Origin: Massiliimicrobium timonense
Lineage (GTDB): Bacteria; Bacillota_I; Bacilli_A; Erysipelotrichales; Coprobacillaceae
Assembly: GCF_002160865.1 (NCBI RefSeq)
Contig: NZ_NFLJ01000017.1
Coordinates: 1 to 56,318 of the forward strand
Direction of reading: 5' to 3'
DNA: 56,318 nt
Positions 43,386 to 51,740 of this stretch are shown here, piece by piece. Numbering within the stretch: the first letter of the stretch is position 1; every line of letters starts with the position of its first letter. The position numbers and the translations under genes are program-made. The notes under the pieces were generated by a model. It searched no databases and had not been told where the DNA came from. It saw only the letters and a program-made list of their open reading frames with translations.

Positions 43386-44624
43386 ATGAAAAGAAGAGTT
43401 GTCGTTACAGGTATGGGTGCTGTATCACCAATTGGAAATACAGTTGAAGAAACATGGGATGGTATTTTAAATCAAGTCTGTGGAATAGATGAAATTACTC
43501 ATTTTGATACAACAGATTATAAAGTGAAATTAGCTGGTGAAGTAAAAAATCTTGATTTAGAACAATATTTTACAAAAAGAGATTTAAAATTTAATGATCG
43601 TTTTACGCAATTTGCCAGAGTTGTTTCTAAACAGGCTATTGAAAATGCAAAGTTGGATTTAGAAACAATGAATAAAAATCGTTTTGGTGTCATTATTGGT
43701 AGTGGTATTGGTGGTGTTGAATCTATTGAAAAAGCGGAACAAAGTTTATTAAATAGAGGACCATCAAAAGTTTCACCATATTTTATTCCTATGACTTTAA
43801 TTAATTTAGCAGCAGGAAGTGTTGCGATTGATTTAGGTGCAAAAGGTTATGTATCTTCTGTTGTAACCGCATGTGCAGCTGGAACAAATGCAATTGGTGA
43901 AGCCTTCCATAAAATCAGAGATGGATATGAAGATGTTATGATTGCTGGAGGAAGTGAAGCTTCTATTACACCATTATCAGTTGCAGGATTTGCTTCTATG
44001 AAAGCTTTGCATACTGGTGAGGATAAAAATCGTGCTTCTATTCCTTTCGATAAAGATCGTAGTGGCTTTGTCATGGGTGAAGGAGCAGCTGTTTTAGTGT
44101 TAGAAGAATTACAACATGCCTTAGATAGAAATGCGACAATCTATGGTGAAATTGTTGGTTATGGAGCAACTTGCGATGCTTATCATATTACAGCACCATT
44201 ATCTGATGGAAGCGGTGGTGGAGAAGCGATGAAACAGGCTTTAGAAGATGCTGCTTTACAACCATCTGATATTGATTATATCAATGCTCATGGGACATCT
44301 ACACCATTAAATGATAAGACAGAAACAATGGCTGTGAAATATGCTTTTGGTGACGATGCATATCATTTGGCTATGTCATCTACAAAATCTTATACAGGAC
44401 ATTTATTAGGAGCGAGTGGTGCATTAGAATCTGTTATCTGTGTCAAAGCATTACAAGATGGATATATTCCAGCTACAATTCATTATCAAAATAAAGATGA
44501 AGAATGTGATTTGGATATTGTTGCAAATGTTGGTAGAAAACAAGATATTCATTATGTTATGAATAACTCTTTAGGTTTTGGTGGACATAATGCATCATTA
44601 ATCTTTAAAAAATGGGAGGATTAG
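43386..44624 (+). CDS. fabF: 3-oxoacyl-ACP synthase II
   Basis: Elongation condensing enzyme of 412 residues with Cys163 in VTACAAGTNAIGEA and two histidines in NAHGTSTPLND and TKSYTGHLLGASGA. GGAGG ends seven bases before the ATG at 43386; ATG at 43383 is an alternative. No fabB is seen. Confidence 0.96.
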   Translation: MKRRVVVTGMGAVSPIGNTVEETWDGILNQVCGIDEITHFDTTDYKVKLAGEVKNLDLEQYFTKRDLKFNDRFTQFARVVSKQAIENAKLDLETMNKNRFGVIIGSGIGGVESIEKAEQSLLNRGPSKVSPYFIPMTLINLAAGSVAIDLGAKGYVSSVVTACAAGTNAIGEAFHKIRDGYEDVMIAGGSEASITPLSVAGFASMKALHTGEDKNRASIPFDKDRSGFVMGEGAAVLVLEELQHALDRNATIYGEIVGYGATCDAYHITAPLSDGSGGGEAMKQALEDAALQPSDIDYINAHGTSTPLNDKTETMAVKYAFGDDAYHLAMSSTKSYTGHLLGASGALESVICVKALQDGYIPATIHYQNKDEECDLDIVANVGRKQDIHYVMNNSLGFGGHNASLIFKKWED

Positions 44625-44626
44625 TC

Positions 44627-45058
44627 ATGTTATATAATTCTAATGATATTCAAAAAATTATTCCCCATCGTTATCCATTTTTACTTGTTGATTGTATTGA
44701 AAGTATTAGTGAAGATGGAAAAACAATTGTTGGGAAAAAATGTGTGACTGCAAATGAAATGCAATTTTTAGGGCATTTCCCTGAAAAACATGTGATGCCA
44801 GGTGTTCTTATTATTGAAGCATTAGCACAAACAGGATGTGTCTTATTACTTTCTAAAGAAGAAAATAAAGGAAAGATTGCTTTCTTTGCTGGAATTAATA
44901 AAGCACGTTTTAGAAAACAGGTTATTCCTGGTGATGTTTTAACAATGACTGTCACTTTGACAAAAGAAAAAGGTGGTATTTACTTTGCATCTATTCAAGC
45001 AAAAGTAGAAGATGAAATTGCAGTGACAGGAGAAATTATGTGTGCTGTAGGTGAATAA
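44627..45058 (+). CDS. fabZ: 3-hydroxyacyl-ACP dehydratase
   Basis: A hot-dog-fold dehydratase of 143 residues with HRYPFLLVD and the catalytic His-Glu region GHFPEKHVMPGVLIIEALAQ. ATG at 44627 follows GGGAGG; the ATG at 44612 is within fabF. Last gene of the fatty-acid operon. Unsaturated fatty acid synthesis by a FabN/FabM type enzyme is not evident here. Confidence 0.96.
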   Translation: MLYNSNDIQKIIPHRYPFLLVDCIESISEDGKTIVGKKCVTANEMQFLGHFPEKHVMPGVLIIEALAQTGCVLLLSKEENKGKIAFFAGINKARFRKQVIPGDVLTMTVTLTKEKGGIYFASIQAKVEDEIAVTGEIMCAVGE

Positions 45059-45067
45059 TAAAAAAAG

Positions 45068-45099
45068 CAGAAAGATTTTGACATCTTTCTGTTTTTTTT
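45068..45099 (+). terminator. fab operon terminator
   Basis: CAGAAAGAT (45068-45076) pairs with ATCTTTCTG (45083-45091), followed by eight T. Confidence 0.9.
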
Positions 45100-45198
45100 A
45101 TGGTTTTATAAAAGTTATTAAGGCTCTGTGTCAAGAGTGATATTTCTATTGATGTATTGTATAAAATAGATGATGACTATGATTCATTTTAGTATTGA

Positions 45199-45414
45199 TT
45201 ACCATGCTGGTTGTCCTGTTTCAATAAGGTTATCAATATCTTTATAAGCATTTTCAATAGCTTCTATATGATATCATTCATACATATTATAAACAAAATC
45301 AGTTAAATTTTTTTCATCCAGTTGTTTTAAAACTTTTCCTGCACTTGTTCTTTTATAGTTTGCATAACTTTCAAGTAAGTAAGCAAAAAATCTCAATTCT
45401 TTATTCAATTTCAT
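45199..45414 (-). pseudogene. Decayed small gene B, gut-Firmicute accessory family
   Basis: The minus-strand frame begins MKLNKELRFFAYLLESYANY and reads through FVYNMYE, is stopped by an in-frame TGA (45274-45276), and continues YHIEAIENAYKDIDNLIETG to a TAA. The family has many intact homologues in gut Firmicutes in my memory of small uncharacterised proteins, but I cannot name it with confidence (DUF3791-like is a guess). It lies beside another decayed gene and together they fill the gap between fabZ and the flippase. Confidence 0.7.
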
Positions 45415-45420
45415 CACTTC

Positions 45421-45651
45421 TTAGATACAGTGAATTTTTGGATTACCAGTTGCTTCTTCATATTCCCACATGTCAAAGATAGCAAGACTACTCAAATACC
45501 ATCATTTCATATCATCATTCAATAACATTGTGTGTTTGGGAATTTAAAAAGATTCTTAGTGCATCCATATCAGTGACTGTTTTTTTGCAATCAGTATTGC
45601 AACTTCACTATCAATATTTTGTAAAATGTTTGGTTTTGTTTTATTGATCAT
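45421..45651 (-). pseudogene. Decayed small gene A, partner of gene B
   Basis: Minus-strand frame from ATG at 45651 (GAGGTGAAGCAG upstream as ribosome site) begins MINKTKPNILQNIDSEVAIL, then requires two frameshifts and crosses an internal TGA before reading SSLAIFDMWEYEEATGNP to a TAA at 45421. It ends a few bases before gene B starts, so the two were an operon. The restored protein would be about 77 residues. No function is assigned; such pairs can be toxin-antitoxin-like, but that is untested here. Confidence 0.7.
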
Positions 45652-45723
45652 ACTGCTTCACCTCGATAGATTTTAAACATTCTCATTAAAAAAGCATATA
45701 GATAGAATGATTACTATGGTTTT

Positions 45724-45758
45724 AAAAACTATTGGTGATTGATTTTCCAATAGTTTTT
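45724..45758 (-). terminator. Terminator of the flippase gene, bidirectional
   Basis: AAAAACTATTGG (45724-45735) pairs perfectly with CCAATAGTTTTT (45747-45758). The stem ends in T-rich DNA on the minus strand just after the flippase stop. Confidence 0.85.
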
Positions 45759-45761
45759 CAT

Positions 45762-47345
45762 TTAATGTTTTTTAAACTTGTAAATAATTTTATTGGCATA
45801 AGGAATAGAAGAAAGTTCTTGAGGATGGTCTGAATAGAAATAGAAGATAATAACAAAGTAAACAATAACTCCTATGATCACGGCAAGTACTAATGGAATA
45901 AGAACTTTTCTTGTTAGGGCAAATAAACCATAGTAAACAATGGCTACAATGATACCCATGAAGATAGAAGAAATAATAGGTAATAAATATGTCTTTTTTA
46001 TTTCTTGTCTATAACGTGTGATTTTACGTAACATTCTTTGATTTAAATAACATACTTGTAAACCATATAAACAATTGGCTATCATCAAAGCATAGAGTCC
46101 TAAAGGTGTAAACATCAATAAAAGGATTGTGATGACTAAATGGTAGATCAAAGCTGTAGCAGCGTTTTTTAAAGGCGTGTTGACTTCTCCAAGAGCCTGT
46201 AAAATTCCATTGGTTAGAGTTGATAAACCAAAGAAAACAATACCTGGACTTCCTAGAGCTAACATTAATGTAGAAGTGGCAACTGTTTCTTCTTGAGGAA
46301 AGAGGATACCAATAATAGGATAAGCCAAGACACTCATACCCACAGCAGCCGGAATAAGTAACAGCATTGTCACACGAATGCCTGAACGAATATGTTCTCT
46401 TGTTTCACGGGCATTTTTTAATGACCATGATGAAGAAATAGCAGGAATGGATGCTGTTGACATAGCAGAAGCTAAAGCCACAGGAACATTTTGTAAAACA
46501 ATATATTGACCAGAATAAACACCCCACATAGAGGCTGAAGTTGGATCAGTTCCAATAATAAAAGAATAAATATATTGGTCAATAACAGTAATAAGATTAT
46601 AAACACATGTTGCAAAGATAATAGGTGTGACTATATGAATAATCATTTTGAAAATATCTTTATAAGAATCTTCATAATCATCAGGAGTATCTTTAATAAT
46701 TAAATGATTACGATTCTTTAAATACATAATCATCATAAAAATTAAACCCACCAGAACACCGATACCAGGTCCAACTGCTCCCCCAGCGGCACCTGCAGCA
46801 GCCATTTCACTGCCACCTGTTTCCATCAATGGCTTAATGAATAAATAAGCACATCCAATGGCGACAATTGCATTAAAAATCTGTTCAATAATTTGTGAAA
46901 CAGATGTATAAAAAGTTGTCTGATGAGCCTGAAAATAACCTCTAAAGACACCCAATAGACCAGATAGGAAAATAGTTGGACAAAGGATTCTCAGTGGTAA
47001 TACAGAATACCCTGTAACAAGTAAAGGGGCTAAAAGATAGGCAATGATCGAAGCACTACCACCAATAATACAAATATAGATAAATGAACATTTTAAAATC
47101 TTTTGTACATTATTATATTGATGAATAGCTAGTTTTTCAGCAATTAACTTTGAAATAGCTGTTGGAATACTATAAGAAGATAAGAGTAATATTAAAGCAT
47201 AAATATTATATGCCATTGAATAATAACCAATACCTTCTGCACTAATTAATGCTGTTAAGGGGCTTTTATATAAAGCTCCAATGATTCGTACGAAAATACC
47301 TGCAATTGCAAGTATAGATGCCTGTTTAACGATTGAACGTGACAT
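45762..47345 (-). CDS. Polysaccharide/lipid II flippase (MurJ/SpoVB-like MOP family)
   Basis: A 527-residue integral membrane protein with around 14 helices of the multidrug/oligosaccharidyl-lipid/polysaccharide flippase type (GALYKSPLTALISAEGIGYYSMAY and PTAISKLIAEK at the N-terminus, VTPIIFATCVYNLITVIDQYI in the middle). Such proteins translocate lipid-linked cell-wall precursors; whether this is MurJ, SpoVB or a wall-polymer flippase is not resolvable. GAGGTTTACCC precedes the ATG at 47345. It stands on the strand opposite to the neighbouring wall genes. Confidence 0.88.
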   Translation of the reverse strand: MSRSIVKQASILAIAGIFVRIIGALYKSPLTALISAEGIGYYSMAYNIYALILLLSSYSIPTAISKLIAEKLAIHQYNNVQKILKCSFIYICIIGGSASIIAYLLAPLLVTGYSVLPLRILCPTIFLSGLLGVFRGYFQAHQTTFYTSVSQIIEQIFNAIVAIGCAYLFIKPLMETGGSEMAAAGAAGGAVGPGIGVLVGLIFMMIMYLKNRNHLIIKDTPDDYEDSYKDIFKMIIHIVTPIIFATCVYNLITVIDQYIYSFIIGTDPTSASMWGVYSGQYIVLQNVPVALASAMSTASIPAISSSWSLKNARETREHIRSGIRVTMLLLIPAAVGMSVLAYPIIGILFPQEETVATSTLMLALGSPGIVFFGLSTLTNGILQALGEVNTPLKNAATALIYHLVITILLLMFTPLGLYALMIANCLYGLQVCYLNQRMLRKITRYRQEIKKTYLLPIISSIFMGIIVAIVYYGLFALTRKVLIPLVLAVIIGVIVYFVIIFYFYSDHPQELSSIPYANKIIYKFKKH

Positions 47346-47378
47346 GGGTAAACCTCACTTTCCAGTAATTCTTTGTTT

Positions 47379-47406
47379 ATTATAACATTAATTCCAATAA
47401 TTGCAA
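47379..47406 (-). promoter_or_regulatory. Flippase promoter
   Basis: On the minus strand TTGCAA (47401-47406) and TATAAT (47379-47384) are 16 bases apart, and a TG one base before the -10 makes it an extended element. Confidence 0.7.
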
Positions 47407-47502
47407 AAAAACTTATATATTTATACATAAAATGATTTTTTTCATAGGTTTTACACATTGATTGTATAATATACTGATAGTGAAAGGAATGGTGAAAAAG
47501 TA

Positions 47503-48462
47503 TTGAAAAAATTTTTAAAGATATTTTTAATATTTATGGTAATGATATCTACGATTTACGGATGTTATCGATTTTATCAAGAAAAAAAAGAAGAAAAACA
47601 ATTACAAAGAATTCAAAATCAAGTCAATGAACAGTCGAAAAGAAAGATTGATGATGAATTATCAGTTATTGCTATTGGAAATAGTAATTTATATAGTGGT
47701 TTTAATCCATTACAATTGTGGCATGAGTATAAAATAACGTCTTTTGTGGCTGCTGAACCAAGTCAAGATCCTAATCGTGCTTATTATATTTTAAAAAATG
47801 TTTTAGAGTTTCAACACCCCCAATTAATTATATGGGAGATGGATGAAATGTTTACAGGAAAGGATTTTAATGATGAAAAAGCTCAAAAATATGCACCGAT
47901 GAATCTATTTCCTATAGCTAGAAATTATACAAATTGGAAGAAATATTCAGCTCAATCATTTAAAAACTATGATAATTATGATTATAACTATCTTTCAAGG
48001 ATGGCTACAAAGGGTTATTTATATAAAACAAAAGTAAAAGCAAGAAAGCAAAATAAAAATTTTATGATCAAAACAATCAAAAGAGCTAATATAAAACCAC
48101 ATAGACAAGAAATATTTTATAAAATTGTGAGTTTATTAAAAGAAAAGCAAATTCCTTTATTATTAATAACGATTCCATCAGCGAGATCATGGACGATGGA
48201 GAAACATAATACAATCATGGATTTATCAAAAGAAGTGGGTGTTCCATTTTTGGATTTGAATTTAAATAATCAGTTAATTAATTGGAAAAAAGACACAAGG
48301 GATGAAGGAATGCATCTTAATGATTATGGGGCACAAAAAGTAACAGCTTATATAGGAGAGTATTTAAAGGAACATAACTTAATAGAGAATCAAACAATAA
48401 GTCAAGAAAGTCAGAAGATGTGGGATCAAGATTATTATGATTATATTGAAATGATCAATTAA
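47503..48462 (+). CDS. Membrane-anchored SGNH/DltD-like protein
   Basis: Starts with TTG at 47503; an ATG at 47489 is out of frame with it. One N-terminal hydrophobic segment (residues about 5-22) is followed by a lysine/glutamine-rich stretch and an extracytoplasmic SGNH-like domain: VIAIGNSNLYSGFNPLQLW near residue 65 supplies the nucleophile-like Ser, and DEGMHLNDYGAQKV near the end supplies the Asp-His pair. This resembles DltD-type and polymer-modifying esterases. No dlt genes are adjacent. 319 residues. Confidence 0.7.
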   Translation: MKKFLKIFLIFMVMISTIYGCYRFYQEKKEEKQLQRIQNQVNEQSKRKIDDELSVIAIGNSNLYSGFNPLQLWHEYKITSFVAAEPSQDPNRAYYILKNVLEFQHPQLIIWEMDEMFTGKDFNDEKAQKYAPMNLFPIARNYTNWKKYSAQSFKNYDNYDYNYLSRMATKGYLYKTKVKARKQNKNFMIKTIKRANIKPHRQEIFYKIVSLLKEKQIPLLLITIPSARSWTMEKHNTIMDLSKEVGVPFLDLNLNNQLINWKKDTRDEGMHLNDYGAQKVTAYIGEYLKEHNLIENQTISQESQKMWDQDYYDYIEMIN

Positions 48463-48487
48463 ACTTCATGAAATGTAAAAAAGTCTA

Positions 48488-48515
48488 TTTTAACATCTAT
48501 ATATTGTGCTATAAT
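48488..48515 (+). promoter_or_regulatory. pyrFE promoter, extended -10
   Basis: TGCTATAAT (TATAAT at 48510-48515) is an extended -10; the -35 position holds only TTTTAA. No PyrR-binding leader or attenuator is apparent in the short leader. Confidence 0.6.
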
Positions 48516-48543
48516 ATATAAAAATATGTCTTGGAGGAGAATT

Positions 48544-49254
48544 ATGAACGATAGTAGAATTTGTATTGCATTAGATTTTCAAACAAAGCAAGATGTTAAA
48601 GATTTCTTAGATAAGTTTGAAGATGAAAAACTGTATGTCAAAATTGGAATGGAATTATTTTATGGCGAAGGAATTGAAATGATTAAAATGATCAAAGAAA
48701 AAGGACATAAAATTTTTCTTGATTTAAAATTACATGATATTCCTAATACTGTAAAAAGTGCCATGAAGCAATTAGCTAAATTAGATGTTGATATGGTTAA
48801 TGTTCATGCTTCAGGAAGTATTGCAATGATGAAAGCCGCTATTGAAGGTTTAAATGAAGGAGCTAATGGAGGAAAACGTCCTTTATGTATTGCTGTAACA
48901 TGTTTAACATCATTAGATCAAAAAGTTTTAGATGATGAATTATTAATTCATGAACCATTAGAAAATGTTGTTTTAAAATGGGCACAAAATGCGAAAGAAG
49001 CTGGATTAGATGGTGTTGTCTGTTCACCTTTAGAATCAAAGATTATTCATGAAAATTTAGGAATGGACTTTTTAACAGTGACACCGGGTATCCGTCTTGC
49101 AAGTGATAGTGTGAATGATCAAAAACGTGTCACAACACCAGCTATGGCAAGAGAATTAACATCAAGTTATATCGTTGTAGGAAGAACAATTACAAACGCT
49201 GCTGATCCAGTAGCAACATATAAAGAAGTTTATAAACAATTTCAAGGAGAGTAG
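48544..49254 (+). CDS. pyrF: Orotidine 5'-phosphate decarboxylase
   Basis: Decarboxylates OMP to UMP. The catalytic Lys-Asp array is in FLDLKLHDIPNTV, and the phosphate loop ends in VVGRTITNA. ATG at 48544 with GGAGGAGAATT upstream is chosen over an earlier one at 48526, which falls before the ribosome site. 236 residues is standard. Confidence 0.97.
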   Translation: MNDSRICIALDFQTKQDVKDFLDKFEDEKLYVKIGMELFYGEGIEMIKMIKEKGHKIFLDLKLHDIPNTVKSAMKQLAKLDVDMVNVHASGSIAMMKAAIEGLNEGANGGKRPLCIAVTCLTSLDQKVLDDELLIHEPLENVVLKWAQNAKEAGLDGVVCSPLESKIIHENLGMDFLTVTPGIRLASDSVNDQKRVTTPAMARELTSSYIVVGRTITNAADPVATYKEVYKQFQGE

Positions 49255-49260
49255 AGAATT

Positions 49261-49893
49261 ATGGAAAAAACTATAGCAAAAGATTTATTAAGTATTCAAG
49301 CAGTCTTTTTAAGACCAAATGAGCCTTTTACTTGGGCATCAGGTATTAAATCACCTATTTATTGTGATAATCGTTTGACATTATCTTATCCTGAAGTCAG
49401 AAAAGATATTGAACAAGGATTAGCAAAACTTATTAAAGAAAACTATCCAGAATGTGAATGTTTAATGGGAACAGCGACTGCCGGAATTGCACATGCGGCT
49501 TTAGCGGCTGACATTTTAGATTTACCAATGGGATATGTTCGTGGTGGAGCCAAATCACATGGAAGAAATAATCGTATTGAAGGATTAGTGAAACCAGGAA
49601 TGAAAGTTGTAGTTGTTGAAGATTTGATTTCAACAGGTGGCTCATCATTAGAATGTGTAGATGCTTTAAGAGAAGCAGGCTGCGAAGTTTTAGGAATGGT
49701 TGCTATCTTTACATATGGATTAGAAGATTCAGCGAAAAACTTTGCTGCTAAGGATTGTAGTTTTTATACACTTACAAACTATGATACTTTAATTCAAGTT
49801 GCAGTTGAACATGAGTATATTGAAGCTGCTGATTTAGAAAAATTGAAAGCATGGAAAAAAGATCCTCATGATGAATCTTGGATGAGCAAGTAA
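49261..49893 (+). CDS. pyrE: Orotate phosphoribosyltransferase
   Basis: Makes OMP from orotate and PRPP. The PRPP-binding motif [13 protein letters not shown] is intact, and the N-terminal [16 protein letters not shown] is typical. 210 residues. Seven bases downstream of pyrF, so the two form the last two steps of UMP synthesis; the earlier pyr genes are not in the window. Confidence 0.97.
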   Translation: MEKTIAKDLLSIQAVFLRPNEPFTWASGIKSPIYCDNRLTLSYPEVRKDIEQGLAKLIKENYPECECLMGTATAGIAHAALAADILDLPMGYVRGGAKSHGRNNRIEGLVKPGMKVVVVEDLISTGGSSLECVDALREAGCEVLGMVAIFTYGLEDSAKNFAAKDCSFYTLTNYDTLIQVAVEHEYIEAADLEKLKAWKKDPHDESWMSK

Positions 49894-49910
49894 AGTTAAA
49901 AAATAGGATG

Positions 49911-49954
49911 AAAAGGGGATGAAATGTAATTAATGTTGCAATTTCTCCCTTTTT
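49911..49954 (+). terminator. pyrE terminator
   Basis: AAAAGGGGATGAAAT (49911-49925) pairs imperfectly, with a one-base bulge, with AATTTCTCCCTTTT, followed by T. It ends the pyrFE unit. Confidence 0.7.
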
Positions 49955-49998
49955 AATGTATAACTATAGAGGTTATGAGAGTCTTAAGGAGGATACAT

Positions 49999-50811
49999 AT
50001 GTTCAAGAGTTTGAGATATGTCTTAAAAGAAAATTTTACAAACTTATTTAGAATATATTCAATTGCTAAATATGAAATATTAGCAGATATGAGGGATTCT
50101 AAATTGGGATTATTCTGGAACTTTGCTAATCCAACTATTCAAGTTTTAACTTATTGGTTAGTATTCGGAGTTATTTTACCAGGACGTTCAGATGAAGATG
50201 GTATTCCATATTTATGTTGGTTACTTGGTGGTATTGTTGTCTGGTTTTTTATCTCTCCATGTATTACAAATGGATGTAATGCTGTGTATGCTAAAAGAGA
50301 TGTTATTACAAAAATGAAATTTCCTGTGAGTATTTTACCTGCAACAGTTGTAATGAAAGAATTGTTTAATCATCTTTGTTTGATGATTATCTTAGTTGTT
50401 TTATTTTTGATATTTGGATTTTATCCAAATATTCACTGGTTTGGATTATTATATTATTTATTCTGTGCAGTTATTTTTTCTATTTCTTTATCAATGACAA
50501 CATCAGTTTTAAATATGTTAGCTAGAGATACACGAAAATTGATTTTAGCTTGTATGCGTTTATTACTCTATTTAACACCAGTTTTATGGAGTCCTCATAA
50601 ACTAGATGGACATAGAATTCTGTCGGTGTTAATGAAGTTTAATCCTATTGATTATATTGTACAGGGATATCGAGATTGCTTTTTCTTTCATCAAGGATTG
50701 TTATCGTTTGGATATCAAGGATTAATTTTCTGGGGTATTACAATCTTGCTTCTTATTGTAGGAAGTTATATGATGTATAAGTTTAAACATAAGTTTATTG
50801 ATTTGATGTAG
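49999..50811 (+). CDS. tagG: Teichoic/wall-polymer ABC exporter permease (TagG-like)
   Basis: A 270-residue ABC-2 type permease with about six helices. N-terminal amphipathic stretch and the SKLGLFWNFANPTIQVLTYWLVFGVI segment match TagG/TarG and related O-antigen exporters. AAGGAGGATACAT precedes ATG 49999; the frame opened at 49975 is upstream of it. It pairs with the ATPase that follows after ten bases. The polymer exported is inferred from the adjacent tarIJ genes. Confidence 0.85.
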   Translation: MFKSLRYVLKENFTNLFRIYSIAKYEILADMRDSKLGLFWNFANPTIQVLTYWLVFGVILPGRSDEDGIPYLCWLLGGIVVWFFISPCITNGCNAVYAKRDVITKMKFPVSILPATVVMKELFNHLCLMIILVVLFLIFGFYPNIHWFGLLYYLFCAVIFSISLSMTTSVLNMLARDTRKLILACMRLLLYLTPVLWSPHKLDGHRILSVLMKFNPIDYIVQGYRDCFFFHQGLLSFGYQGLIFWGITILLLIVGSYMMYKFKHKFIDLM

Positions 50812-50821
50812 AGGTGTTAAG

Positions 50822-51634
50822 ATGAATCAAGAATATGCAATAGAATTTAATCATGTATCTAAAATATACACTTTAAAATCTAAAGATAAAAAACATAAAG
50901 AAGACCAGAGATTTTATGCTTTGAAAGATATTAATTTTAAAATACCGAAAGGGGAAGTTGTAGGCGTTTTGGGAACTAATGGTTCTGGTAAATCAACAAT
51001 GTCAATTATTCTGGCAGGTATTAGTGAAATTGATGAAGGAGAAATGATTGTCAATGGTGAACAATCATTAATTGCTATTAATACAGGCTTAAATATGCAA
51101 TTAACTGGTATGGAAAATATAGAATTAAAAGGAGCTTTATTAGGACTTTCTAAGAAAAGGATTCAAGAGATTAAAGATGGAGTCATAGCATTTGCAGAAA
51201 TTGGTGATTTCTTATATCAGCCTGTAAAAAAATATTCTAGTGGTATGAAGTCTAGATTAGGTTTTTCTATTAATTTATGTTTGGATCCGGATATTTTAAT
51301 TGTTGATGAAGCTTTATCTGTAGGGGATAAAGGATTTGCCCAAAAATGTATTAATCGTATGAATGATTTAAAAGACGAGGGAAAGACTATTATCTTTATA
51401 TCACATACATTGCCACAAGTTCGCTCATTTTGTAATAAAGCAATGTGGATTGAGGGTGGAATGTTAAGAGAGTATGGTGATATTGATGAGGTTTGTGACC
51501 ATTATGCTGAATATGTCGATTACTACAATGCATTGTCAAATGAAGATAAGAAAAAAGAACGTGATGATAAATTTAATAAAAGATTATTAAAAGATTATAA
51601 ACCTAGTCTTTTTGATCGTATTTTTCATTTATAA
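50822..51634 (+). CDS. tagH: Teichoic/wall-polymer ABC exporter ATPase (TagH-like)
   Basis: A 270-residue ATPase with Walker A GTNGSGKST, a YSSGMKSRL signature and Walker B ILIVDEAL, the shape of TagH/TarH and Wzt. The C-terminus after residue 220 is a short charged tail without a polymer-binding domain, as in TagH rather than Wzt. It energises the permease at 49999. Confidence 0.87.
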   Translation: MNQEYAIEFNHVSKIYTLKSKDKKHKEDQRFYALKDINFKIPKGEVVGVLGTNGSGKSTMSIILAGISEIDEGEMIVNGEQSLIAINTGLNMQLTGMENIELKGALLGLSKKRIQEIKDGVIAFAEIGDFLYQPVKKYSSGMKSRLGFSINLCLDPDILIVDEALSVGDKGFAQKCINRMNDLKDEGKTIIFISHTLPQVRSFCNKAMWIEGGMLREYGDIDEVCDHYAEYVDYYNALSNEDKKKERDDKFNKRLLKDYKPSLFDRIFHL

Positions 51635-51665
51635 ACCTTAGTACTGACGTACTGAGGTTTTTTTA
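51634..51665 (+). terminator. tagGH terminator
   Basis: CCTTAGTAC (51636-51644) pairs with GTACTGAGG (51649-51657) with one wobble, followed by T. Confidence 0.9.
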
Positions 51666-51740
51666 ATATTGTATTAACATTTGTTTAATGATAAGTTCAT
51701 ATAGAATATTTATTTTAGATAGTAGGAAAGGAGTATGCAA

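Noticed and set aside
45199-45651. Alternative genetic code (TGA as tryptophan) to explain internal TGA codons in the small genes
   Set aside because: TGA is the normal stop of several intact genes here (hisF, DUF89, hydA), tryptophan is TGG, and two of the three small genes also have frameshifts.
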